Assembly: GCA_937943605.1 (NCBI GenBank)
Contig: CALEAW010000044.1
Location: forward strand, 1 to 32,662
DNA from: an uncultured Sutterella sp.
GTDB lineage: Bacteria; Pseudomonadota; Gammaproteobacteria; Burkholderiales; Burkholderiaceae_F
DNA length: 32,662 nucleotides
Reading direction: 5' to 3'
This document shows positions 7,831-15,771 of this stretch, one piece after another (position 1 is the stretch's first letter; each line of letters starts with the position of its first letter). Below the pieces are notes generated by a model that was not told the origin of the DNA, made no database searches, and was given only the letters and a program-made list of their open reading frames with translations. Position numbers and translations under genes: made by a program.

Positions 7831-9255
7831 TTAGAAGGTACTATGGTCAAAAATGGCCTTTTGCTGCGTGAATTCTAATAAACCAGCCACGCCGCCTTCA
7901 CGACCTAAACCACTTTCTTTGTACCCACCAAAAGGCGCGGTCACATCGCGTGGTGCGTCATTGATATAAACGTTACCCGCATGAATCTTACGAGCCATCG
8001 CGATAGCCTTAGGCTTCGGACCAAAGACACAAGCAGATAAACCATAAGGGGTATCGTTTGCAATCTGAAGGGCTTCTTCTTCGGTGTCATAAGGAATGAC
8101 GCAAAGAACTGGACCAAAGATTTCTTCGCGCGCAATACGCATTTGGTTATTAACATCTGAAAAGACGACAGGTTTCACGTAGTAGCCATGCGTCATGTCT
8201 GACGGCACATCACCAACGATCATACGAGCGCCTTCTTCGAGCCCGAGCTTAATATAATCACGCACCTTTTCAAACTGTGATGCTGACGATAACGGACCAA
8301 GATCCATCGTAGCGTCCATCGGATCGCCCACTTTGAGTGCCTTGACGGCCTCTACCAACAGGCTTTCAACGGTTGGCAAATCTTCACGGGGCACCAAAAG
8401 ACGAGATAGAGACGTACAGGTCTGCCCAGCATTAAAGAAGATCGAACTAATCAGCTTAGGAAGCGCAGGGCGATAGTCGTCAGACTTCAACCAAATACAA
8501 GGGGACTTTCCGCCCAACTCTAGGCTTACGTGCTTGACCGTCTGCAAAGCCTTCTGCGCAATCGCAGTACCGACACGCGTTGAGCCTGTAAAACTGACCA
8601 TGTCAACTAAGGGATGCGTAGCTAAACGATCACCCAAGGCCGCCCCACGACCACTTACTAAATTAAAGACGCCAGCCGGGAACCCAGCACGGTCAAAGGC
8701 ATCCGCTAGCAAGAAGGCCGTCAATGGCGTATGTTGACTTGGCTTCAAAACGACCGTGCACCCCATCAAAATCGCGGGCACAACTTTTTGAATGATTTGT
8801 CCCAAGGGGTAATTCCACGGTGTCACACAAGCGACAACGCCAACAGGCTCACGATAGACCGTTGACAAGGCATAGGGCTCTTCTAAAACCAAGGTCTTTG
8901 CGGCATCGATATAAGAGCGAATGCGAACAAACTGATAGTCACAATGCGTTGCCGTCGTGAAGGTGACTGGGGCGCCTAGTTCTTTAATTTCTAAATCAAT
9001 AATCTCGTCACGCATTGTCTGAAAGTGCGTGAGCATGGTCGTCATCATCGCAATACGCTTAGCTAAAGGGACATCACGCCAAGCGTCTAAGGCGTCATGT
9101 GCAGCCTCCACTGCACGATCCACGTCGGCGATGGTGCCATCGGGGACATGCGCAAAATGTTCGAGCGTCGCTGGATTTTCTACTTCAATCATTGCATCAC
9201 AATCTGATGCAACCCATTTCCCATTTATGTAATGTTTTTCGAAATCGTAGGACAT
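7831..9255 (-). CDS. NAD(P)-dependent aldehyde dehydrogenase
   Basis: A 474-residue member of the aldehyde dehydrogenase superfamily, which oxidises aldehydes to carboxylic acids. Key residues are present: N148 in TPWNYP, K171 in LKPS, the coenzyme loop FTGSTRVG, the general base E246 in LELGGKSP and the nucleophile C280 in NAGQTC. The C-terminal PFGGYKESGLGREGG is also conserved. The set resembles the broad-specificity betaine/gamma-aminobutyraldehyde class; the true substrate cannot be read from sequence. The ATG at 9255 has GGAG ten bases upstream. It is monocistronic, with a hairpin in its promoter region (9296-9316). Confidence 0.93.
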   Translation of the reverse strand: MSYDFEKHYINGKWVASDCDAMIEVENPATLEHFAHVPDGTIADVDRAVEAAHDALDAWRDVPLAKRIAMMTTMLTHFQTMRDEIIDLEIKELGAPVTFTTATHCDYQFVRIRSYIDAAKTLVLEEPYALSTVYREPVGVVACVTPWNYPLGQIIQKVVPAILMGCTVVLKPSQHTPLTAFLLADAFDRAGFPAGVFNLVSGRGAALGDRLATHPLVDMVSFTGSTRVGTAIAQKALQTVKHVSLELGGKSPCIWLKSDDYRPALPKLISSIFFNAGQTCTSLSRLLVPREDLPTVESLLVEAVKALKVGDPMDATMDLGPLSSASQFEKVRDYIKLGLEEGARMIVGDVPSDMTHGYYVKPVVFSDVNNQMRIAREEIFGPVLCVIPYDTEEEALQIANDTPYGLSACVFGPKPKAIAMARKIHAGNVYINDAPRDVTAPFGGYKESGLGREGGVAGLLEFTQQKAIFDHSTF

Positions 9256-9675
9256 GTGTCCGGCTCTCCAATTATTTTGACGCGTAATCTGTTGCGCTTA
9301 GCGCTTCACGCTAAGCCTCGTAACGATACTGTAGCGCAAAGTGCAACCGTTTGCGTTGAATCTTTGATGAAGTGTCAGACTAGGTAAATGAAGCTTTTGA
9401 GCCCATTGAACGACATCTCCTTTGAGCCTGAGAGCAATTTATAGAAGAACGCACATTGTCGCCTTAAAATTACTTTCGTCTTTAGAGACAATTGCATCGT
9501 CTTTACACAGTCAGACACGCTTTGTTGCTTTCTTTGGCGAGAACCTAAGGCAAACTTGAGTCATCGGGCAAGACAAAAAGCCTGACAAATTAAGGTTTCG
9601 ACCTAACAGTTTCAAAAAAAGGTTTCACTATATCAAGGACGACGCCGCGAACCGAAAGCGGCGAACGACAAAACT
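9256..9675. other. 420-base spacer with an 8-bp hairpin near the aldehyde dehydrogenase promoter
   Basis: No credible ORF on either strand. At 9296-9316 GCTTAGCG and CGCTAAGC form a perfect 8-bp inverted repeat with a 5-base spacer, 40 bases upstream of the aldehyde dehydrogenase start. There is no T-run after it, so it is more likely an operator than a terminator. The right part of the spacer should hold the promoter of the lipoprotein gene at 9676, but I see no convincing -35/-10 pair. Confidence 0.4.
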
Positions 9676-9969
9676 ATGCAAAACATCAAGCTTATCGCCG
9701 TTGCTTCCGCTCTTATTGCTTCGCTCGCCTTGACGGGTTGTGAAAAAGCTCAAGAACCTCAAGCTGAACCTACAGCTCAAACGCAAGAAGCCCCAGCAAC
9801 TGCTAATGCACCAGCGCCTGTCGCTGTTGAAGTACCAGCTGCAACGGATGCTTCTCAAACCAAGCCTGAAGCTGCCGCTCCGGCCGCTGAAGACGGAAAG
9901 ACTGCCGATCAACTCGCAGCACACCCGGCTCAGCCCGAACAGCCAGCTGATGCTACCAAAACAAAATAA
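9676..9969 (+). CDS. Small Ala/Pro/Glu-rich lipoprotein
   Basis: A 97-residue protein with a lipoprotein signal peptide ending in the lipobox LTGC (cysteine near residue 22). The mature part is almost wholly low-complexity Ala, Pro, Gln, Glu and Thr, with no recognisable domain. It probably acts as a flexible tether or a small envelope lipoprotein; no function can be assigned. The ribosome site is odd: AAGGA lies 36 bases upstream of the ATG, with a perfect 6-bp GC hairpin (9643-9663) in between. It is followed 69 bases later by a second lipoprotein gene with the same arrangement, so the two may be co-transcribed. Confidence 0.8.
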   Translation: MQNIKLIAVASALIASLALTGCEKAQEPQAEPTAQTQEAPATANAPAPVAVEVPAATDASQTKPEAAAPAAEDGKTADQLAAHPAQPEQPADATKTK

Positions 9970-9984
9970 TCAATAGATATTGAT

Positions 9985-10041
9985 GGAGGTGCGCGCTCGA
10001 AACGCTTCAAGTGAAGCGGGGACAGCGCGCTATATGTTATG
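9985..10041 (+). promoter_or_regulatory. Ribosome site separated from start codon by a stable hairpin
   Basis: A near-perfect GGAGG (9985-9989) lies 49 bases before the ATG at 10039. The gap is filled by a two-tier hairpin: outer stem GCGCGCT (9991-9997) with AGCGCGC (10024-10030), inner stem CGCTTC with GAAGCG around AAGT. When the stem is closed, only T plus TATATGTT, nine bases, separates GGAGG from ATG, the optimal distance. In-frame TGA at 10012 rules out an earlier start. This suggests that folding brings the ribosome site to the start codon. Confidence 0.65.
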
Positions 10042-10500
10042 AAGACAATGCGTACACTCATGGCAACAGCCGTTGCCGCCGCAGCACTCGCACTTGCGGG
10101 TTGCAATGCACACACAAGTGACGATGTCGCCAAGGCTGATACGACCAATACCGCTCAGGCCTCGACTACAACGCCAACTAATCTTACGACTGCTCAACAA
10201 AATGCTGGGGTTTACTCTGGCGTTCTGCCAGCAGCTGACTGTGAAGGTATTCGTACGACGCTCTATATTCGTCCAGACGGTACCTACACGCGTATCTCTG
10301 AATATATTGGCGCAGACACTTTTGAAGAAGGCGGCACTTGGAAGACCGACGACAAGGGTGTCACGCATATGAAGCCAGCGAATAATCAAGATCCTGAATG
10401 GCTCATGGACTTCGAAGAAACCGAAGTTGTGCTTTTGGATCCCGAAGGCAACCCCGTCAAGGGCCCTCTCGCTGACCACTACAAATTGAAGAAGAATTAA
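10039..10500 (+). CDS. NlpE-like outer-membrane lipoprotein
   Basis: A 153-residue lipoprotein with signal peptide MKTMRTLMATAVAAAALALA and lipobox LAGC, then a Thr/Ala-rich linker and a beta-rich domain. YSGVLPAADCEGIRTTLYI followed by PDGTY matches the N-terminal domain of NlpE/CutF, the outer-membrane lipoprotein that activates the Cpx envelope-stress response and is linked to copper tolerance. In NlpE this motif is normally a CxxC (LPCADCxGI); here the first cysteine is alanine. The E. coli C-terminal OB-fold domain is absent, as in many short homologues. Translation probably depends on the hairpin-spanning ribosome site described at 9985. Confidence 0.8.
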   Translation: MKTMRTLMATAVAAAALALAGCNAHTSDDVAKADTTNTAQASTTTPTNLTTAQQNAGVYSGVLPAADCEGIRTTLYIRPDGTYTRISEYIGADTFEEGGTWKTDDKGVTHMKPANNQDPEWLMDFEETEVVLLDPEGNPVKGPLADHYKLKKN

Positions 10501-10546
10501 TACAAGTTGTTCTCTTTCGATTGAAAACTGAACGCTCGTTCAGTAG

Positions 10547-10593
10547 AATGGAGGTATGATCGTTTATTCAAGATCACACCTCCATTTTTATTT
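10547..10593 (+). terminator. Intrinsic terminator after NlpE-like gene
   Basis: AATGGAGGT-ATGATC pairs with GATCAC-ACCTCCATT (one mismatch) around a 10-base loop and is followed by TTTTATTT. Confidence 0.85.
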
Positions 10594-10607
10594 GTGAGAG
10601 AGAACAA

Positions 10608-10982
10608 ATGCTAACGAGACGCAAACTTTTAGTGGCGATCGGTGTCAGTGCTGCATTGCCCGCAATGCCAGCCATAGCCCGAGACGATGCCCTTTTGGCA
10701 GATATTCTTCATGGGGTCTCTGATGCATTGATTCGCGACTATATTCGCGACCATTATGAAGAGGGACGATGGGACGGCCGCCACTGGTATCTTCACGGTC
10801 ATCGTTACTCGCCACGTGAATATCGCGTGTATCTCGTTGAAGAATACCATCGTCACCCAGGCTGGAAGCCTAAGCACTGGAAGCGTAAACACAAGGATTG
10901 GGACGACGATTGGGACGATGATGACCATCCGCGTCACCACCGACCACGCCGTCGTCGCAAAGACGAAGATGACGATGATTGA
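10608..10982 (+). CDS. Secreted protein with charged His/Asp/Arg-rich tail, Tat-type signal
   Basis: A 124-residue protein. The start, LTRRKLLVAIGVSAALPAMP, has a twin-arginine pair followed by a short hydrophobic stretch and Ala-x-Ala site (AIA), so export by Tat (or Sec) is likely. Residues ~35-85 are rich in Tyr, His and Arg (RDYIRDHYEEGRW, YLHGHRYSPREY). The last 40 residues are low-complexity: alternating W/D, H/R and D runs ending in EDDDD. This tail could bind metal cations or bind to surfaces; that is inference. The middle faintly recalls the RcnB/CigR-type small periplasmic proteins. A weak GAGAG ribosome site precedes ATG 10608. Terminators bracket the gene, so it is its own unit. 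Confidence 0.7.
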   Translation: MLTRRKLLVAIGVSAALPAMPAIARDDALLADILHGVSDALIRDYIRDHYEEGRWDGRHWYLHGHRYSPREYRVYLVEEYHRHPGWKPKHWKRKHKDWDDDWDDDDHPRHHRPRRRRKDEDDDD

Positions 10983-10996
10983 TCGGGCAAAAACAT

Positions 10997-11035
10997 AAAA
11001 AGGCATGACTCTCTAAGTGGAAGTCATGCCTTTTT
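10997..11035. terminator. Bidirectional intrinsic terminator
   Basis: AAAAAGGCATGACT and AGTCATGCCTTTTT form a ~14-bp stem with an 11-base loop. It has T-runs on both strands and lies between converging genes. Confidence 0.9.
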
Positions 11036-11084
11036 CGCTAAATGATTACTTATTTGAAGAATTCAGGGGTTATTGTCGGATTGT

Positions 11085-12404
11085 CTAATCGCCCAATACG
11101 TACACCGTATTTTTTCCTTTGCCGATAGGGCGAATCAGACCTGCCTTCATCATGGCTAAAAGCTTATAGGAGACTGTCGACCTTGGCATACCTAATTCGG
11201 ATTCGATTTGACGGCGAGAAACCTGTCCATGAACACCTACGAAATCTTGTATTCTGTTAGTTAATGGGTCTTCAATGGGCTTAAAGTCCAAACGCCGATT
11301 TTTAGACTGATCCCTAGGCAAGTGGATCACAAACATCGTCTCGCCAATCGTCAATAAATCAGAAAACTTCACATGGGAATAACAAGCTTGGATTTTATTA
11401 AAACCAGATCCAACGCCTTCCATAAGCGATAATCTGTTGAAAATCATCGCAAGCTTTGGATTACGACAGTTTGTTGCCGTCATCAAAACTAATTCCTCAA
11501 CAGTTAAATCGTAAGGTCCGCCAATAGAGAAAAAGCTAATTTGCGAAGGCGTCACCTGAACCGTACATGGTGGCGTCCGCATAAAATCGCGATGCACCAT
11601 CATATTGACTACCGCTTCACGAATCGCAATTCTAGGCACGTCGTAGAGCTCAATTCTCTCCAGACCACCATAAGATTGCTTTCTGATGCCATAACGAGAT
11701 TCGTTTAGAATCGCTCGGTCGGTCTCCTCTAAAACCTTTAATAGTGATCCAGAAAAGATCGCGGTATTTGTAAGATTCGACCGGTCATCATCGTCGTAAA
11801 CCGACAGACGAACCTCAAATGGGTTTTGATCTGAGAGCAACAATGCGAGATTGGTAAAACCGTCTAAAGACTTATCCCATAGCCCGAGATTTAAATGCTT
11901 CTTAACATCAACAGGGAATTTGCGTGCGGATGAATAAGTATCAAAATAATCGAAAGTTAGATTCTGATTTTTTGAAAGCCTAGATTCCCAAGGAATAGGA
12001 TTACTCTCATTCACAAAACGACAAATCTGTTCATACGACGCAGGCATACTCGTATTGCCGACGCGAACATAAATAGTATTAACGTCATTTGGACCAAGGC
12101 GATAAGGAGGATCATCGCCTCGGTCAACATGCACTAACAATATTGAACGTCCCTCAATCGTTAAAACCTTGAAAGCCAAAAGATGAAGGATCGAGGGAAA
12201 AATATTGTCACGCGCCATCGATACGATGCGCTCTTGTAATTTTGTTGGATTGTCTAAGCCGATTGGAGATCCATTATCAGCAACACCGACATACAGATCG
12301 CCGCCAAAGGTGTTTGCAAAAGCGATCAACTCTTTTTTTATAGAGTCAGACCAGTCAGACTTAAACTCGACTATGGTTGATTCAACAGGAGGAATTGCAT
12401 CCAT
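11085..12404 (-). CDS. AlbA_2/Schlafen-type putative regulator with C-terminal winged helix
   Basis: A 439-residue protein of the group often labelled 'ATP-dependent DNA helicase RecG-related'. Residues ~8-125 are the AlbA_2 (divergent Schlafen AAA_4) domain: EFKSDWSD, ELIAFANTFGGDLYVGVADNG and IYVRVGNTSMPAS. The middle contains a GHKL-like segment (AIREAVVNMMVHRDF and the GVGSGFNKI motif) typical of HATPase_c_4. Residues ~385-439 form a winged helix-turn-helix (QVSRRQIESELGMPRSTVSYKL). Such proteins are thought to be DNA-binding regulators, and Schlafen-like domains also occur in phage-defence genes. Four operator-like boxes lie directly upstream (12417-12480), which suggests autoregulation. 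Downstream is a bidirectional terminator. Confidence 0.85.
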   Translation of the reverse strand: MDAIPPVESTIVEFKSDWSDSIKKELIAFANTFGGDLYVGVADNGSPIGLDNPTKLQERIVSMARDNIFPSILHLLAFKVLTIEGRSILLVHVDRGDDPPYRLGPNDVNTIYVRVGNTSMPASYEQICRFVNESNPIPWESRLSKNQNLTFDYFDTYSSARKFPVDVKKHLNLGLWDKSLDGFTNLALLLSDQNPFEVRLSVYDDDDRSNLTNTAIFSGSLLKVLEETDRAILNESRYGIRKQSYGGLERIELYDVPRIAIREAVVNMMVHRDFMRTPPCTVQVTPSQISFFSIGGPYDLTVEELVLMTATNCRNPKLAMIFNRLSLMEGVGSGFNKIQACYSHVKFSDLLTIGETMFVIHLPRDQSKNRRLDFKPIEDPLTNRIQDFVGVHGQVSRRQIESELGMPRSTVSYKLLAMMKAGLIRPIGKGKNTVYVLGD

Positions 12405-12416
12405 TTGTGCTACTCA

Positions 12417-12480
12417 TTCTACTAATACTACCAACATTCTACCAAGTTATTAGTAGAACAGAAGGTGTTTTTTGGTAGAA
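12417..12480. promoter_or_regulatory. Two interleaved inverted repeats, probable operator
   Basis: Four related boxes lie 13-76 bases upstream of the AlbA_2 gene: TTCTACTAAT (12417), TTCTACCAA (12437), ATTAGTAGAA (12449) and TTGGTAGAA (12472). Box 1 pairs exactly with box 3, and box 2 with box 4. The two dyad centres are 21 bases apart, two turns of DNA, so a regulator could bind both on one face. A fifth partial box, ACTACCAA, lies at 12427-12434. Confidence 0.75.
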
Positions 12481-12525
12481 CTTCAAATAGCCTGATCATC
12501 TTATTAGCTCGTAACCTTCGTCACA

Positions 12526-12975
12526 TCAACCCAACCCCGCAGCCAAAGACGCCGCTTCCATTTCTTCCGGTGTTAATTCAAGCTCATCCTGTAATGAGCC
12601 ACAAGCGACATGTGTCGTCGGGAAGGCTTTGGGCGAATCATCCAACCAAACTTCAACGCCGTCAACAATTCCAAATGGACAAACGCCACCTGGTTTATGA
12701 CCGATCAACGTTTCAACCTCATCAGAAGCAATCATTTTGGCCTTCATGCCAAAGCGATCTTTGTATTTGCGATTGTCGATTTTGACGTGACCCGCCATCA
12801 CAATGAGGACAGGCACATCGTTTTGCATAAAAGAAAGGGTCTTCGCAATGCGTTGAGTTTCGCAACCAATGGTCGCTGCGGCATCCTCGACCGTGGCAAT
12901 CCCTGTTTCATGGTGAACAATCTTATGCGCGAAACCGCGAGCAGCGAGCACCCGACGTGCATTTTCTAATGACAT
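12526..12975 (-). CDS. YbaK/ProX-family aminoacyl-tRNA deacylase
   Basis: A 149-residue single-domain protein of the YbaK/EbsC/ProX group, which hydrolyses mischarged tRNAs (for example Cys- or Ala-tRNAPro) in trans. Family marks are HETGIATVEDAAATIG, the lysine in IAKTLSF, VIVMAGHVKIDNRKY and GHKPGGVCPFGI near residue 95. Length is normal. It lies upstream of and in the same direction as the AlbA_2 gene, but 121 bases and the operator boxes separate them, so they are probably separate units. Confidence 0.88.
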   Translation of the reverse strand: MSLENARRVLAARGFAHKIVHHETGIATVEDAAATIGCETQRIAKTLSFMQNDVPVLIVMAGHVKIDNRKYKDRFGMKAKMIASDEVETLIGHKPGGVCPFGIVDGVEVWLDDSPKAFPTTHVACGSLQDELELTPEEMEAASLAAGLG

Positions 12976-13429
12976 ACGAACCTCAAAAGAATCGAAACAA
13001 TATCATTTCATCTTAATGCGCATCACCATGATCCAAGGCAATGAGCCTATAGCGTATGACTTAGACGGCATGAGGCAAACAAATAAAGCGACAAATCAAG
13101 CGCATTCAAAAGAGAGTAGGGCGTGCTAAAGACATTTTTCATCGGTATGGTTTTCCCGACACTCCTAGTAATTAACCCTTAATCACTACTAAGCACTAAA
13201 ACCTGAACACTTATTCAGCTTTGCCGTCATTTGACTCTCCCAGAAGCTGACCCACTGAAACTACCACCTACCAATAAATAACTCAAAGATCACACACATC
13301 TGAGTGTATACCCGAAGGGCATAGGGATTAATACCCGTTCGACATCTTTTTACAACTCCCGTAGAGTACTTGCGCGAGCGTAGCAAAGACCATGCTAGCG
13401 CTTTGCAAACAACCAAAGGAGATAAGAAA
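12976..13429. other. 454-base spacer holding the porin 5' leader
   Basis: No credible gene. Near the right end GCAAAG (13383-13388) and CTTTGC (13401-13406) form an inverted repeat just before the porin ribosome site; it could be a leader hairpin affecting porin translation. I did not find a convincing sigma70 pair. Confidence 0.35.
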
Positions 13430-14614
13430 ATGTTTAAGAAGTCTCTCATTGCTGTTGGCGTTTTTGCCTTAACAGCTAGCCTTGCTCAGGCCGCTAACGT
13501 TGAACTTTATGGTCGCGTTGATACAGGCTTGATGTATAGCGATGTTCAGGTCGAGGACGGTCAGGCACTCGACACCGAAACGAAGACCTTTGCGCTCAAG
13601 TCTGGCGCCAACTCTGGCCCTCGTCTTGGTTTACGTGGCACCGAAGAACTCGGTAACGGTTTGAAAGTTAGCTTCAAACTCGAAAACGGTTTCTACGTCG
13701 ACGACGGTTCCTTTAAGACGGGCGGCCGTCTCTTTGACCGCGAAGCGTCGTTGAGCGTCCATGGTAACTTCGGCACATTGTCGATGGGTCGCATGGGCGG
13801 CGTTGGTTCTAGCGCAGGGACCTATGACCTCGTTTTCGGTATTGCTGATGTCTATGACGGTGGTGATAACGGGATCTGCGGTCTCATGATGTCGAGCCGT
13901 TATGACAACACTTTGACCTACGTTACGCCGAAGTTTGCTGGTCTTACGGGTTATGCTCAGTACTCCTTCAAGGGCGACAGCAAGCAGGTCTATAAGGAGA
14001 CCGACAAGACTGAACATGCCACACGCGAAGGGTCTGCTGCGACGGACCGCTATGCGTCTTTGGCTTTAGCCGGTGAATTCGGTGCCCTCAATACCATCCT
14101 GACTTATGAATGGTTCAATTACGCCTCAAATAGCGGCGTTGACGTTGAGACCGATTTCCAGAAGCATGAAGACGGCAAGTTGATCAATCTTGGCATGAAC
14201 TATGACCTCGGCTTTGCCAAGGTTTACGGTATCGCTCAGCACTTCAAGAACATGAAGGTCTCTGCCTGGGGCGGTGTCGGTAGCGACTACACCAAGATTT
14301 TAACGAAGCGCACCGATGACGGTATGAATGGTTTAGGCCTTCATGTCGGGACATACTTTGATGCGCTCGCAGGCAACATCAAGGTTGGTGCTTATTTCGT
14401 TGACGGTGAAATCGAAAACGTCGAACATGCTGGCACTAAACAAGACCTCGACGCCAAGTATATCGGCCTTGCTGCTCGCTACGTCTACCCGCTCTCCAAG
14501 CGCACCGAACTCTATCTTGGTGGTGGCGTCGCCAAGGGTGAAATCGAAGGCAAGAAGCACACACTCGAACAGAAGACCTTCCAGGCTTACACGGGTTTGA
14601 CGCACAAGTTCTAA
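13430..14614 (+). CDS. Outer-membrane porin (Burkholderiales-type trimeric porin)
   Basis: A 394-residue general diffusion porin. The signal peptide MFKKSLIAVGVFALTASLAQA is followed by ANVELYGRVDTG, the classic start of porins of Neisseria and Burkholderiales. Alternating hydrophobic strands, LRGTEELGNGLKVSFKLENGF, FDREASLSVHGNFGTLSMGR and a final Phe (GLTHKF) fit a 16-strand barrel inserted by BamA. The ATG at 13430 is chosen over an upstream in-frame ATG (13370) because AAAGGAGAT lies seven bases before it and the signal peptide starts there. It is monocistronic with its own terminator. Codon use looks optimised, in keeping with high expression. Confidence 0.95.
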   Translation: MFKKSLIAVGVFALTASLAQAANVELYGRVDTGLMYSDVQVEDGQALDTETKTFALKSGANSGPRLGLRGTEELGNGLKVSFKLENGFYVDDGSFKTGGRLFDREASLSVHGNFGTLSMGRMGGVGSSAGTYDLVFGIADVYDGGDNGICGLMMSSRYDNTLTYVTPKFAGLTGYAQYSFKGDSKQVYKETDKTEHATREGSAATDRYASLALAGEFGALNTILTYEWFNYASNSGVDVETDFQKHEDGKLINLGMNYDLGFAKVYGIAQHFKNMKVSAWGGVGSDYTKILTKRTDDGMNGLGLHVGTYFDALAGNIKVGAYFVDGEIENVEHAGTKQDLDAKYIGLAARYVYPLSKRTELYLGGGVAKGEIEGKKHTLEQKTFQAYTGLTHKF

Positions 14615-14656
14615 GCTTTTGTTAGCTACCCAAAAGTAAGTAATACTCATCGTCAG

Positions 14657-14688
14657 AGGCCATCCAAGCGGGTGGCCTTTGGCTTTTT
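14657..14688 (+). terminator. Intrinsic terminator after porin
   Basis: AGGCCATCC pairs with GGGTGGCCT (one wobble) around AAGC and is followed by TTTGGCTTTTTT. Confidence 0.85.
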
Positions 14689-14808
14689 TGACGCAAAAGG
14701 AGGGCAGGGAAGGGCAGCCGCTAGATCAAACGCCCTATTTAAAGTCGATGGCTCGTTCTTTATTATCGAAAGACTGATTGAAAACACCCCGAAAAGGATC
14801 AAACCCAT

Positions 14809-15672
14809 ATGAATCCTCGCTTTATGATGATCTTGTCCATGGCGATCTTTGGCACGCTAGGTCTCTTCGTGCGTAATATCGACGTTGCCTCTGGAGAATT
14901 AGCGCTTTATCGCGCCGTCTTGGCATCGTTATTTCTGACCACGGTTTTTCTCATCACAAAGCACCGTATTGAATGGAGCAAAATTCGAAAAGAAGTGCCT
15001 TTCTTGGTGGCTTCGGGCGTAGCCGTCGGGATCAATTGGATTCTGCTTTTTGAAGCTTATAAGTACACAACGATTTCACTTGCAACCCTAAGCTACTACT
15101 TTGCGCCCGTCATTGTGACCGCGGTCTGTCCGTTTCTCTTTAAAGAAAAGCTCACACCAAAGCAAATCATCTGCTTTGTGATGTCAACCCTTGGCATCGT
15201 TTTGATCACGGGAATAGGGAGCACAGACGGGCAAAACAACCTCGTTGGGATTCTCTTTGGATTGAGTGCTGCAGTCTTTTATGCATCAGCAGTGCTCCTC
15301 AATAAATTCATCAAGAACGTTGGTGGCATGGATCGTACGCTCCTGCAATTTCTGGCAGCGATCGTCGTGTTGCTGCCGTATGTCGCTATCACCAGCGGTT
15401 TCTCTTTGGGTGCCTTGGATGGGCTAGGGTGGGTTTGCCTTTTAATCGTTGGCCTCGTTCATACGGGCATCACGTACACGATGTATTTCTCGTCGTTGAA
15501 GGATCTGCCTGGGCAAAAGGTGGCCATTTTGAGCTACATCGATCCCTTGGTTGCCATTGCGATTTCAGTCTTGGTGCTAGGCGAAGCCATGACGGTTACG
15601 CAGATGATTGGCGGCGCAATGATCCTGGGCTTCACGCTTTGGAATGAACTCACGCCAACGCAAAAAAGTTAG
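14809..15672 (+). CDS. EamA/DMT-family inner-membrane transporter
   Basis: A 287-residue protein with about ten hydrophobic helices in two EamA repeats (residues ~1-135 and ~150-280), the drug/metabolite transporter layout. Family-typical pieces are ELALYRAVLASLFL near helix 2, TISLATLSYYFAPV at the end of the first repeat, and SYIDPLVAIAISVLVLGEAMT in the second. Relatives export amino acids, nucleosides or other metabolites; the substrate is not evident. ATG 14809 has AAAAGGA upstream. It stands alone, without a neighbouring regulator. Confidence 0.9.
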   Translation: MNPRFMMILSMAIFGTLGLFVRNIDVASGELALYRAVLASLFLTTVFLITKHRIEWSKIRKEVPFLVASGVAVGINWILLFEAYKYTTISLATLSYYFAPVIVTAVCPFLFKEKLTPKQIICFVMSTLGIVLITGIGSTDGQNNLVGILFGLSAAVFYASAVLLNKFIKNVGGMDRTLLQFLAAIVVLLPYVAITSGFSLGALDGLGWVCLLIVGLVHTGITYTMYFSSLKDLPGQKVAILSYIDPLVAIAISVLVLGEAMTVTQMIGGAMILGFTLWNELTPTQKS

Positions 15673-15734
15673 AAAGCCCTCAAGGAAAAAATGGGATGGT
15701 CTTAGCCGGACGAAAGCGAGAGCCTTTCAACAAT

Positions 15735-15771
15735 TAACATAATCCAAATTATCATAACGGAGATTATGTTA
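15735..15771. repeat. Inverted repeat TAACATAATC...GATTATGTTA
   Basis: A perfect 10-bp inverted repeat with a 17-base spacer, downstream of the DMT gene. It overlaps the last codons of the minus-strand ORF at 15769. It resembles a second element at 15912-15935 (TCAACATAA...TTATGTTGA), and both are followed by ATTTAAAG(G)C. The pair may be two copies of a small repeat or regulator sites. Confidence 0.5.
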
